Source of the DNA: Monarcha castaneiventris obscurior
Lineage: Eukaryota; Chordata; Aves; Passeriformes; Monarchidae
Length of the DNA: 64,000 nt
Direction of reading: 5' to 3'
NCBI GenBank assembly: GCA_026261815.1
Contig: JAMPIT010000258.1
Location: forward strand, 12,701,501 to 12,765,500
In this document: positions 13,612-25,552 of the stretch, piece by piece
Layout: each line of letters begins with the position of its first letter
Numbering within the stretch: the stretch's first letter is position 1
The notes under the pieces: model-generated
Database searches by the model: none
Told to the model about the DNA's origin: nothing
What the model saw: only the letters and a program-made list of their open reading frames with translations
Translations under genes and position numbers: made by a program

Positions 13612-14181
13612 GAAAAGACAATAGATAAGAAAAATCATTAAAACATAAACATTTAAGTAATTTTAAGGTGCAATTGGTAAAAGATTCTAAAAGTCTTCAA
13701 AAGCAGAGAGGTGAAATAATCTGAATTACATAAATTGGTTCTGCATATTTGTGGGTTAAACATTAAATACTCCCTTATGCACAAATGTTCCCTGGATCAA
13801 GGCCATAAGGATCTATACAAACACAAGATAAATTCTTCAGTAGCACAGATGAGAAAATATCAGATGGTGACCTCTCCTCATGACCTTAAACCAAGAAAAT
13901 CCATTGAGTCTTGAACAGCATCATGAAACAAAAATTCAAAGCCACTTTTGTATCATTCCAGTCAGAAAACATCATTAAGATTTAGACAAATAGTTTTAAA
14001 GAATTGATGTTTCTCCCCTCTAGCAATCTGTTTCAGCCCCCAGTTCAAGTGAAAATCCATGTAAACCTTGTGAGTTGAGATTGCTAGATTAAAATTGGGA
14101 ATGCACCTCTCCAAACCAGGGTTCTGAACAAAGCACACCCCATAAACATTATGTACCCCCTAAGAATGAGAGCATAGTTGG
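13612..14181. other. non-coding stretch before the tRNA-derived SINE
   Basis: Nothing recognisable is seen in this stretch. It holds no open frame of note and no repeat that I can name. It ends at the start of the tRNA-Ile-derived SINE. Confidence 0.6.
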
Positions 14182-14331
14182 GGAGTAGCAATTAGCTCAA
14201 TTGGTTATAGCCTTGTGCTAATTACCCCAAGGTTGTGAGTTTGATCCCTGTACAGGCCATTCACTTAAAGTTGGACTTGATGATCCTTGAGAGTCCCTTC
14301 CAACTCAGAATACTTTGTGAAACCTGTGAAA
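14182..14331 (+). mobile_element. tRNA-Ile-derived SINE with CR1-type 3' tail (TguSINE1-like)
   Basis: The first ~78 bases are a decayed tRNA-Ile gene: TTAGCTCAATTGG with the A-box at 14193-14204, an anticodon loop CTAATTA at 14218-14224 that keeps the AAT anticodon (14220-14222), a B-box-like AGTTTGATCCC at 14238-14248, and an acceptor end near GGCCATT (14256-14262). The remaining ~70 bases are a CR1 3' end: TTGGACTTGATGATCCTTGA, GAGTCCCTTCCAACTC and a decayed octamer tail. This is the layout of the passerine family TguSINE1, transcribed by RNA polymerase III and mobilised in trans by CR1 reverse transcriptase through the shared tail. Both promoter boxes carry substitutions (A-box G to A, B-box CpG to TG), so the copy is probably inactive. 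It is not a functional tRNA gene: several stems are mispaired and it is embedded in the SINE. Confidence 0.92.
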
Positions 14332-17300
14332 TAGGTAACAGAGAGTGGGGAAGCTTAGGGGTAAATGCTGGAGAATTCTGCATGTAAGAGGAAAACAAAG
14401 GGTTAAAAGCTCAGTGTCTTCCGCAGTTAATGTACTTTAGATATCTAGCTCTGAAAACCTGTTTGCAAACACAGATTTCAAAGGAAGGGGGGCATCTTGG
14501 TCTGATTCATCTTCTGGAAGCAATAACATCAGCTATTTATATGTCTAAATTTTGTCCTCCATTACTCAAACTTTTTTATCTGACTTTATGGTTTTCTGCG
14601 TGGCTTGGACACCACATTTAGCTGCTTCCTTTCAATTCCATCTAGAAGGACTCAATTCCCTCCAGGCATGTTATAATTGAGATTTGATACCCAGCTTGTG
14701 TGTGAAAATTCCATGAGTGAGAGCAATCCCCATATAAATTTTGGTCTACAGATGTGTGCAAGTATGAACAGTTCAGTTGTTTCTTACTCTGGTAAATAAA
14801 GTCATCACAAGATAAGGGTACTCTCCTTACAGGTTCCCACCATTAATTAAAAAAAAAAGAAAATTTTTTTTCTTTAAATCTGATCTTCCTTGCCTCATTA
14901 GGTTTGATAGGCTACACAGATTATTTCTAACCTGTGTTACTTAGTTTGTATCCCTTTATTCTGTTTTTTCTTTGAACTTCCTATGCTCTTCTGCATAAAA
15001 GTAAAATTTTTCATTCATCTTTAAGGTTGTCTAGCCACAACATGGGTTGAAATCCTCAAAAAATTTTTTTCAGGCTGCACAGTTGGAGGAAACCTCCTTT
15101 GCTGCACACATTGATTATGACTTTATTATTTGAGGAATCTACTGAAATTTTCTACTGTGTTATCATACTTTTCACAGCCTGGCTTATTTATACTCTCTTA
15201 GTTAATAGTCACTCTTGGGCTGGCTCCCATTAATGTCACACAGGACTAATTCCACCAAGTAAAAAAAGTTAGACATTTTATTACTGGTATAAATAAAATT
15301 GGGATCAGTTCCTCAAGTTCCGCTATTCCTTGAGCACCTAATTATTTCCCACAAAGCTGTTATGATTTCCAGGGGGTGCAAAAGTCATCTTTGTCATCTG
15401 GAAGTTTTTGAATCAAACCTTATTCACCTCAACAACCTTACTCACATACACTCTGAAATATGACTAGTCTTTCTCCTTCCAGCTACAGATATCTTGGCAG
15501 GGTATGAATACTTAACTGTGGTGGCAGAGGTTTCCTTTTGTCTGATATATCTGTTCCTTTTAACTTTCTCCTGCTTGATATGTTCTTTAATACATGTGTT
15601 TTTCTTGAGCTCACTGAAAAATGGCATTTTCATTATTACTTACTAATCATGGTATTACAATTCAGTGGCTAAGTTTAAGTCTGAAGTACTTAAGTCATAA
15701 TAACCCAGCAAGTTCCAGTGAGAAAATAATGAAATGATGAAACTGTTTACTCATTTTGAAGGATCTGGTGTAAGATCAGCATGAAAGTTTCTAGGGTAAG
15801 CAACCATTCTTGGAGTAGCATTCATGCTCTATTTGCTGTATTTGATTACATGGCCAAATATAAACCATGCTTTAGGGGTAACATGGGTAATTGAGGTTGG
15901 TGTTTTATGTCTTGGGGTGCTGTCAAGGAAGAGGAATCCTGTGGAAGGCAAGAAGTGAAACCTGCTCTGTTTCTCTGTTACCAATTTCTTCTGGATGTAT
16001 TTAAACACTTGAATGCCTTTTGATGAGATTTTGGTCAAGTAAAAAAAAAAAGAAAAATTGGACCTCACCCCTCAGTATGAAGACAATGCTCAGCTCTCCT
16101 TTGTAATTAATTTTGCGATGTCTGTGATTTTAATACAATGATTTTAACACAAAGATTTCACCCCTTTTTGATGATAATCTATTTTTTTTTCTTAAGCACA
16201 AATACCAAAGCGAAATCATTTCAAAGACAACCTTTCACCAAGAGTAAAAACTCCTGAACCTGAAGCAATTCCTCTGATTTTATTGCAGTTTTTTAAGCTC
16301 TTTTCTCTTTTATATCAGATGATTGTGCTTCAGGAAAAGATAGGCTACATTTCAACACTTATGAGACAACATTTTATTTAACTACAAACTAATTAACTGT
16401 ACAAGAAAAATGTAAACAAAGGATTAAACAATCTCAAATCTCGAAAGAAGTTCTCAAATTAACCAAGTGTTCTTTAATTTAATATTAACCTAGAAATTTA
16501 AGAAAAAATATTCTTTTTCTCATATGACTTTTTCTTGATTATGATCTTAAACCTTTCTTTTTCACAAGAATAACCCCATTTAATCCAGTTACACTGTGTG
16601 CAAGTGGGAGCAGAATTAAGCCTCCAAGCTGTCTTGCTTTCTGGAATTACATCTCAGGGTTTTTAAAACTGCTTTTCTCAAAAGTCTTTAAACAATATCT
16701 TTCAGTAAATAAAAGCTCATGTGCCCTTGCCTTCCAGTTACTGCTTCAGGTGTCTAGACAGCTCCTTGGAGGCTTTTGCTGCTCTGTCTAGCGCAATTCA
16801 ATTCAAATCAGGAGAGTAATCACAGCAAACATACTATGAAATAGATCTCATAACCATGGTGTGATCGGCTGAACACACACCCAAGTGTGCCATTGCTCAG
16901 TGGGACAGCTCCCATGAGGAATATCCCTTCAGTGGGAACAAAGGTGACTGCAGGTGAGTGCAGTGAGGCAAATATCCATTTATTAATAAATGTGGGCAAT
17001 ATTTGTAACACATGCTTGTGCAATAGACTTGGGCAGATACTGATTTAATGTCAAGTTATCTTCACTTACAGCAATGAAGCAATCTGGACATTTTTTACTC
17101 CAAAGTTATTTTTTAAATGCTGCTGTGAGCTATACAACTTATTTCAAAAATGTTATAAATACATTTATGCAGATTTTTTTACTAGAAACCTGTTTTTGAC
17201 AGAGATTTTATATCATTGGTAAGTAATAATTTCCATTAAAATTATGAGAAAAAAACATTTTTATATGAAGAAAAGAAATCACCTAGTTCTGATGAGATTT

Positions 17301-17574
17301 ACAGTATACCCATAGATAGAAGAAAGTTTACATGTGAGTGTTCATATTTCAAGGAAACCACAGCTTCTAAATAGGGAGGCACAAAATTACAGACATTAAA
17401 ATCATCTTTTTCTTCAGTAAAAAGATTGGAAGAAAAACGAAAAAAAAACTTTTGGGACGTTCATCAATTTGAATGTGATAACAGGTATGTGCCTAGTGAC
17501 TGTTTCTGAAAACCCCATCCAGGATATTTGCACTTCCCATGGGCAGGGTGTTTCCCACTGTAAACAGCAGGAAT

Positions 17575-17617
17575 CCTTCCACCGACTTCAGTGGGAGCTG
17601 AAAAAGGGTTTTACTCA
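17575..17617 (-). repeat. possible remnant of an ancient amniote repeat
   Basis: TTCCACCGACTTCAGTGGGAGCTG followed by GAAAAAGGGTTTTAC (roughly 17577-17613) resembles the ATTGACTTCAATGGGAGCTG-type motif that recurs in bird, crocodile and turtle non-coding DNA as part of old interspersed repeats. A related string lies at 4813-4827 in the opposite orientation. The match is short, so this is a tentative call and the strand label is arbitrary. Confidence 0.3.
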
Positions 17618-19546
17618 TGGTAAGAGATAAACTTTTCAAGGTCTTGAAAACACAAAGGTCTGCTTTTCTGCACCCTTATAGACCACCAGGCTAACTGAGA
17701 ATGTTTCTTAAGAGCTAACCTCTGCTGTTTGATTTCGTTTCCTGAGGCTCACATCACCTCATTACCACTGGCTGTTTGATTTAAAAATAAGCAGGACTGG
17801 CAGGTTCTGGCTAGTGACAATTTTGTCAGACTTGAATTTACTTCCCTTTCCTCTTAGAACAGAGGAGCCACTTTTCTTTCTGATGGCTGCCTATAGATAT
17901 TTACCAGGTTGATTTCATTTTCTTCTGCTACAAAAGGAAAAATGAGTATGACCTTCCAGCAGACAAAGGTGAAGCTTCTGGGGTTTTTTCTTCTTTCATT
18001 TTATACAGAGATGCTACTGATTTGGGAGAAATTCCCTATATGTATATAAAACAAAAAATATTTCTGAAAAGAGTAGAAAATGTCAAAAGGGAAATAACTG
18101 CTATATTCACAATAGCAGCTTTCGGGAATGCAAAGAGTCACAGTTATTTACTGGTAGAAGCCCTCAGTTCCAGGCAGTCATTTAACACCGTGTATCAATC
18201 CTTGGTAAAGGTACCCCAGATAATGAAATATTTCTGGAAAATGATTCTACTTGCAAGCTCTAGGTGACTCTGTCACTCTAGGTGACTTTGTTTCTTTTGT
18301 TTTGTTTTGGTTTGAATTATTTTTTTGTACACACCTTCTGTTTGATCTTTTAAGGGCTAGCTCTTTTTTCTCAGGATAGCTACTTAAGACCAAACTTTTA
18401 TTTAATTTCTAAGAATAATTAATTCTTAACCCTTATTGTGTTTTTCTGAATTATATTATAAGGTGAGCTTCAGATGATGTTTCTGAAATTAACTGCTCTT
18501 CATACACATTTTCCAAACAAAATCTAATACAGAAATTGGTCTCTAAAAGTTAGTCCAGGATTAAAAAGACAAAAGTATACAACTGTAAACTTCAAAAGAA
18601 AAGTTAAAACATTAAATAAGTAATTATATTTCAATAAAATTGAAATGAGATGACATACCCTGAAAAAATGCCAGTATATAGCTCTTTCCATGAGATTGCC
18701 ACACCGATAGCTGAAATGATGCTAGTGACAGAAGTTTTTGTTTGTTTATTTTTTAATCATAGTGATTCAGATACAGATTTGAAATTGGAACCTGTTCCTC
18801 ATGAAACTAGCATTTGATTATTTTCTACAGCACAACTCCAGGCCCTAGGATTTTTGAGAACACATACCCATAGCTGGAGGATATGAATGACTGAAGGAAA
18901 GCCACAACATAAAAAGATATTAATACGTCTGGAGACAAGTTAAGCAGTAGAGATACTGTACTGGAGTGACAAACTTTATAGTGAAATAAATGGCAAGTAG
19001 GAATTGAAACTAAAGCTTTCTCCTACAGTTATGAAAGTGTATGACTGCATTCTGGTTTGCTTTTAAAATACATTTTTGTTCTCCACATATAAATCTTTTT
19101 CCACAAATAATATACTTGTTGAAAAATTGGACAATGAGTACAATGTTAAGTAATACTACATACTCAACAACTATTTAAACATAAAAAAAGATAATTAAAA
19201 AATTTCTAATCTTTCTTGATTGCCTAGAAACTGAGAGAAATGCTAATGAAAAGATTATGAAAAAAAATCCAAAACCATAATGGTTTCAGATCAAAATGCT
19301 CAGATTTCTATTTGCCTACAGCTCACCTCTCCTCTTCAAATAATAAACTTTACTTTTAAAAAAATTTTCTTTCTTCTGTAAAATAACAACAGTAATATTT
19401 ATGCAAAATATTTAATTTTTAAGTAATATATTTTGGTCGTTGATCAGAACAAGATCAATTTAATTTAGACCAAAATAACCACCTTCAAGGTAGCCAAACC
19501 AAGTCAGGAGGGAAATAAAAGAACTTACGTAGTAAATCATTAGTAA

Positions 19547-19569
19547 TTTCTTTCTTTCTTTCTTTCTTT
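19547..19569 (+). repeat. (TTTC)n microsatellite
   Basis: About five and a half uninterrupted TTTC units are visible on the plus strand. It is a simple sequence repeat with no other signal around it. Confidence 0.95.
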
Positions 19570-21303
19570 ATATTGGCTGAGGATGTGTTCAAAAGGTTTC
19601 AGTCCTGGTTTGTAAAACAACCAAACCAAACCAAAGAAAACAATGCATGCTGGGTCTGTTATGGCCTGACTTCATTGACTTTTCCCCTGGGAGGGCATCC
19701 TTCCAAACCTAGAGCCACTAACCTTATGTTCAGTTACTCCCAGTACTAGAAACACCTTCAAAAATCTTGCTTACTGTGTTCATCTTTGGGCTGAGTAAAA
19801 AAGCATATTAAACCAAAACAAAGGAGGTGTTACCCAGACACCTTCACATTGTTTTCATCTATTTAGCTTGGTCAGGCTGCACCAGCCTCAGTGGTGCATT
19901 TCCATTGGTGGTTTCCTGAGGCTGTACAGAGACTGTCTTCGAAATTTTAATTGATATTTTAGAGTGAAAAAGTTTTTTCACACCTCAAATTTAATGACAA
20001 ATGACATAGCTCTGATAAGCTCATGCCAACACTGCCACCTGCTTTTGAGACTGAAGCTGGTGCTGTATATTAAATGAGAAGGTGAAGGGAGAGCCCACAG
20101 GTGTGAAACCACCTCTAGGCAGAAGCCTGGCCATGATGCTGAACCAAACAGAAGTGTTTGCAGTAATCTGCAGATATAACAGCACATCAGGAGATAGCTG
20201 CTTTCATAGCAAATTCATCTATGAATGGCACAGATATGTCTGATCTACTAATTGCTACCTGGATTTTCAAATGATGACAAAACCAGGAATGTGGCAAGAG
20301 ACCTCAGGGCTGAAACTCAGTATTCAGATCAACACATCTCAAAGTTAGAAGTAACTAGCAAGATTATAAAGTTAACATTTTGTACCTCACACTCTGACTT
20401 CTAAAAACTAGTTTCATGTTGTTAAATCTTCATAAAAACATCTTTATTTGCAGACAACAGAAACTGGAGAATAAACCCCTTCCTTTGTTATTCATTCCCA
20501 GTGGATAATTGCTAACAAGTCAAAAGAAAAAAAGAAGAAATTAAAGAATAAAATATCTGCAATTTCTCATCTGAATTATTGTGGCATTAGACTTCTACCA
20601 CTAGTTCTGTCTTCACTCCTCTAACCCAAAAGAGCCTGTTTCACTTTGCAAAATACATACACATATGCTGCAATCAAATCAGCCTTCAAACTTGTTTTTG
20701 ATAAACCAAACAGACCTGGCATTTACTCAAAGATTTGAATAATTTCTGTGACTTTTTTGTTCTTCATGTTCTCCTGATTTTAAACATTCTGTTGAGGAGT
20801 TAAGCTTGCATGCCTTCCTGTGTCAGACCGGCTGCATGGATAAAAACCACTTTCCTGTTTAATCATAGGCAATATTGACTGTTTTTGCCACAGCACTTCT
20901 TTGGAATTTCATGTTAGTACTTTTTAGGGCATATGCTTTCCAGCACACACTGTGTTTTTCATCCTTTGTTCTTGCTGAATAGCTTTTTCATGACCTTAAA
21001 CTACAGTTTTTCTCCATAGCCCAGGTCATCAAGCAATCCTGGTCCCCGTTAACTGCTCTCTTAATTATTTACCCCTCTGGCCTTTTTAAGTTTGCTCAGT
21101 AGTGACTCAGAAATGACCTCTCCAGACAGATTAAGCATTAATAACTTGCCTTCTGAGATACCAATCAAGTCCTCATTCGTGTGATGCAGCGTACATTTGT
21201 GTATGTGAGGCAATATACAGCTCACCCTGGGCAGGGCTGTGAGTGCTGTCCTTCCACAATCCCAGCTGCCTTTCGTTGGCCAAACTGGTACCTGCACACC
21301 CCT

Positions 21304-21341
21304 GGGCAGGGCAGGGCAGGGCAGGGCAGGGCAGGGTAGGG
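21304..21341 (+). repeat. (GGGCA)n minisatellite with eight GGG runs, G-quadruplex type
   Basis: The pentamer GGGCA is repeated about seven times, the last unit changed to GGGTA, followed by a final GGG. This gives eight GGG runs separated by 2-base loops, a pattern that satisfies G-quadruplex rules with short loops. It stands out in AT-rich surroundings, and the flanks (21280-21410) are also GC-rich. Long frames crossing it on both strands (21061-21423 minus; 21239-21502 and 21243-21605 plus) exist because the repeat lacks stop codons; they are not genes. Confidence 0.95.
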
Positions 21342-24300
21342 CTGGCAGGCCTGCAGGTGGCATCTTCTCCCTGCTACACAGGAGCAGCACCCCTGGGCCC
21401 ACAGCCACTGGTGAGCAGGTCATTGCTAAGTTTTCATCCTTTTCTTTTTTTCCTTCTGTGCTGGTTTTTTTCCAACAACAATCTGATATTTATGAAATTT
21501 GATCACCTTCTGCAACTGTGTGAAAATGTCAGCCTATCGATTAGTCATGGGCTGTTGATTGTAAGGATTCAGTCAAAGGCTCAGTATTCATCATTCATTA
21601 TCTGAGTGGTGTGGCCAGGCTTCCGAGTCAAATAACATTTTTACTTTTCCCTGATTGATTAATTGACCTTTTAAAAACTTCTTAAGGCTTCTTTCCAAAA
21701 CAAAATTTTGCACATGAGAAATAGAGAGGTTTGTTTCCTATGTCTTGTCTGCTTAAGAGAGACACTGAAATAAACTGCCAGGGCACATCCCAGGTAAATG
21801 TGAGGAACAGCTCAGAAAGGAAGGAGTGGTTAAAAGGAGCATAAATCATAATTTTGTAGAAAATAACTTGCTTTGGCAAGAAAACAGACAATGCTATTCA
21901 GTATTTATGTGATCCCAGCCACATTTAAAAAAAAAATAAGATAAAGACATTTTTTATTGAACTGACCCAATACACATCCCCAGGCATTTTGTCATTGTCT
22001 TTAAGGTCCCTTTTTTTTTGTTCTTTTTCGCCTTTCTGACATAGTGTTTCAACTTAACTGCAGAAGACAGTAGAAATCTTCTGGAATTTATTATAGAATT
22101 TTTTCACAGAAACATTGTGTACTATATCAGAAACTATTGTTTTTTAACTCTTCTAGCAATGGGCTAGCAGTGAAGATCCACCCTCTGGGCAGTGTCTCAC
22201 ACATATGAAAAACATGTAAATATAGGGTTTCCGAGAAAACACTTTGTTAGGTCACTTGGATAAATACAGTACATTATCAAAGGCAATTAAAGAATTGGTC
22301 AGTATGTACCAAAAGTGTCTCTCTCCATAGGTTCCTTTCACATACCTGATATATTATCCTAAAAGGATCCTCATGACTTGCTCACTGGTCTTAGGCTAGA
22401 ATTTCAGGTGTTAGCATATTGAAAAATCATTAATATCCTGGGGCTCTCTGCCTGATGTATTGCCTCTTCTCCCAACCCACCCTGCCTCAGTGATAGTCAG
22501 AAAAGGCACTCAAGATTAATTGTTCATAATAAAGCTGAGATAGCTGACAAGTCTTTCCCTGTCCAGAGTAATGTCTCAAGCTCCTGTAGACACTCTCCCT
22601 TGGCTCAAAATAGCCTGCTTGGGGCCCTCAGCACATACTCTTACAAGAGTGTGTGGGGACATGTAAATCCCACAGCAATGATAGGAGGCAAAGGCAGTGA
22701 GGAATTTTAAATGCAGGTTGGCTTAGTCCTTTCTTTGAAAACATATTTAATGTGGCTGATAAGAAAGCTTATGGGTATATTTTATTATTTAAATCTACAT
22801 AAATAGCAAAGCAATTTATAATAATGCATTACAAATCCCCAGAGTTCCCACCTACATTCTAGCTCTCACAGTTCTTCCCATTTTCTAAGTGCCTGGGGAA
22901 AAGTGAGTCTTGCCATATCCTTAATCTGATAACAGGGAAGTAACATCACTGATTCTGACAACAGAAGCAGATTATCCTGGGAGAAACCTGAATTATCATA
23001 GCTTTAAAACGTGAGACCAAGTTTCTACCAACTTAATTCATTAGCTGGTGCAAATGCTTAGGAAGATAACTTGTTTGGACCTTTCCTCTGTGCTGTTTGC
23101 ATTGTGCTGTGGGCTCTTCCTATGGAAATGACTGTATGCATTTACCAGGAGATCCTCAGAAACTAACACTGGATCCAGTATGCAAAAAATGCTGTAAATC
23201 CAGTATGCAACAAATACTCATTCTGTGACATCTCAGGAAATATTTCTCCTTACTGTATAAAGGTTTTCTAGTCATATTTCCATGATCATTTCCTTCTAAT
23301 TTCGGAGGACTAAATATGAATCCGTATGTTGATATGTATCTATTTATGGGAGCCTTTCAGTGCTACAAGAACATTGTTAATCACTCAGGTATGCTCAGTG
23401 GTAATTCAAATTCCTACAGAAAGTCTGTAGAAGTATTCTAACTTAAAAGCAGTCATAAATGCCACAAAAGTCAAGTCAGAGATGGTTTATGGCACTAATG
23501 TTTATAGTTTACAATGCTGCAGTGAATTCCTGGGAAGAATATGTTAAAATTGTCAGTTTCTATATTGCTCTGCCATTTTTCAAAATTTTCTGGTCAAGAG
23601 GAGTTATCCATGTCTTTGAGAAATCTTTGAAAAAGCTGTCCTGACTAATCATTTCTCAATGGAGATAGCATTGGAGTTTCTGCATATGCATATGGTAAAC
23701 AATTAATTTTCAGTGTGCTCAAAATAACTTTTTAAATTGTTTTCAGTGACCATTGTAAAAACTTTGTTATTCAACTTCTTCAGTGATAGAAAAGGAGGTA
23801 GAAAACCTGATAATTCAATTTCTTAGAGATTTCTTGTAACAGAAGGCAGGTGCAGAACCCAGGTGTTATTTCCAAATGACTCAGTGGAAGATAACGCAAA
23901 TAGTACTTAAAAGAGTTGTGCAGTTGCTTAAATTGTGCTCTGCAATTAAGTATGGTGCCCGTAAGCTTCAGGACTAGGAGAGAAAGATTTTCTGACTGAA
24001 GGCGACATTAGGAGAAGGGAAAACTTACCATAATATTCCTGTTCAACATGTGAAAAACAGAACTCCAGAACTGATTTCTATATCATGTATCCTCACGGAA
24101 ATATGTTTTCCAAACCCACAGGTAAATTGCTGCTGGTATTTGAGATATCTGCTAGAGGATGAAGTCATCAAGATAAATGGATTGTTATGTTTTTAGAGAT
24201 GTTTAATGCTGTGTATAAAAGATCATCTGTTTTCCAATAAGTGTTCTTGCTCATATTTTTGGGCAGGTTATTTTATTTAGTCTTTTAAGCTTTGTTTCTT

Positions 24301-24921
24301 TCTTTTTTTTTAATAAACACATTTCAATAAATAGAATAAAAATAATCACAATATATAGAAATGAAAAACAACTTATGTATCCTTTTTACTTTTCTTTTTC
24401 CTTTTTTTTTTTTCTTTTAAAGTTTTCAGTTGCTTAGCTCTCAGGTTTTTGGTTGGTTGGTTGGTTTTATCTCCCAGGTTTTGTGTCGAGAAAGGAACTA
24501 TTCTATGTATTTTCCAGAGCAGTCTATAAGCTTGCTCCCCATGGTTATGCCTGCCTGTCTAGGGCTGTAATTTTAAAATGTTCATGAAGATCTTGCTTAG
24601 TAAGGATTTCTGTTTATGAACAGCTTAAGCAAAATAAAAAAAAACCCCAACCATAAAACCAAACAAACCAAAACATTGAGCAATTTATGGAATGAACTTC
24701 ATCTAGTTAAGATTGCAACAGAACCCCACAGAGGGGTGACAATAGGAACCACAATAGCCAAGTAGTGAAATCCTTACAGTATCTATCTCAAATGTCCATC
24801 AGTTGATAGGAATCACTACAGGAGTATTAAGAATATATCTTACTTGATAGATTGCCTTCAAGCAGCTCATTGCTGACAAAATATGTCATTTTTTCTGGTG
24901 CTAATTATGACTGAATAAAAC

Positions 24922-24938
24922 TTTTTTTTTTTTTTTTT
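24922..24938 (+). repeat. poly-T tract
   Basis: Seventeen consecutive T bases are visible. It could be the complement of an old A tail, but I see no retroposon next to it on either side. Confidence 0.95.
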
Positions 24939-25506
24939 AAGAAGCTAAACAAGATTCACAGGTAAATCAAACTTCTGGAACGGTTGTAATATTTATGAGT
25001 TCAAAATTGACAATTTGAGAATGTCCTCTAATATCCTCTATAAAATGAACATTTCAACAAACATTCTCATGACAATAATAATCCAAGAGAACATTTGCAA
25101 AAAGTAAACACAAAAGGAGTAAACACAGCCAACACCAGTTCTCTGGGAGCATATTGTCAGTACTTATCAAACAAAGAAATTTACTTATTGTCATTACCAT
25201 TATTATTATAACAAACATTTATAGAACTTTTCTGAGGCCAATTCCTTCCAGGACAATTTCTGCAATTTATCTTGCCAAAATATGGAAAACTTCTGAAAAA
25301 AAAAACATAAGGAACTTCTGTTTCTTTTTCTTTGACACAAAATTCTGCACAAATTTAAAATATATTCAATTTTACTTGTTTTCTCTATTTCAATAGAAGA
25401 AATGTGTTAGATAAAGTGGTTATTGGTTTTAAATGCTCTGCAGGTTTCATGCCTGACAATAATCATGAGTTTACCTGGGAACTCCCTTTTTCTGAAGAAA
25501 AAGTTT

Positions 25507-25552
25507 AGTGTTGTGTCTGTGTGTTTGTGTGTGTGAGAGAGGGAGACAGAGA
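25507..25552 (+). repeat. (TG)n microsatellite grading into GA-rich sequence
   Basis: The plus strand shows TGTTGTGTCTGTGTGTTTG-like sequence followed by GTGTGTGAGAGAGGGAGACA. It is an imperfect dinucleotide repeat. Confidence 0.85.

Larger units (their letters stand above)
14332..21303. other. non-coding stretch with simple repeats
   Basis: No gene is recognised. Contents I can name are a possible ancient-repeat motif at 17575-17602 (CACCGACTTCAGTGGGAGCT), a 12-bp direct repeat CTCTAGGTGACT at 18258-18269 and 18276-18287 followed by TTTTG-type simple sequence to about 18315, a (TTTC)n tract at 19547-19569 and a (CCAAA)n tract at 19617-19640. All open frames are short and unlike proteins. 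Confidence 0.65.

Noticed and set aside
14182..14259. Functional tRNA-Ile gene
   Set aside because: It is fused to a CR1 tail and carries substitutions in the A box, B box and stems, so it is a SINE head.
21061..21605. Long overlapping open frames (120 codons each) on both strands
   Set aside because: They cross the GGGCA repeat and GC-rich flanks, which lack stop codons; translations are repeat-derived (RAGQG-type, PALPC-type) with no family pattern.
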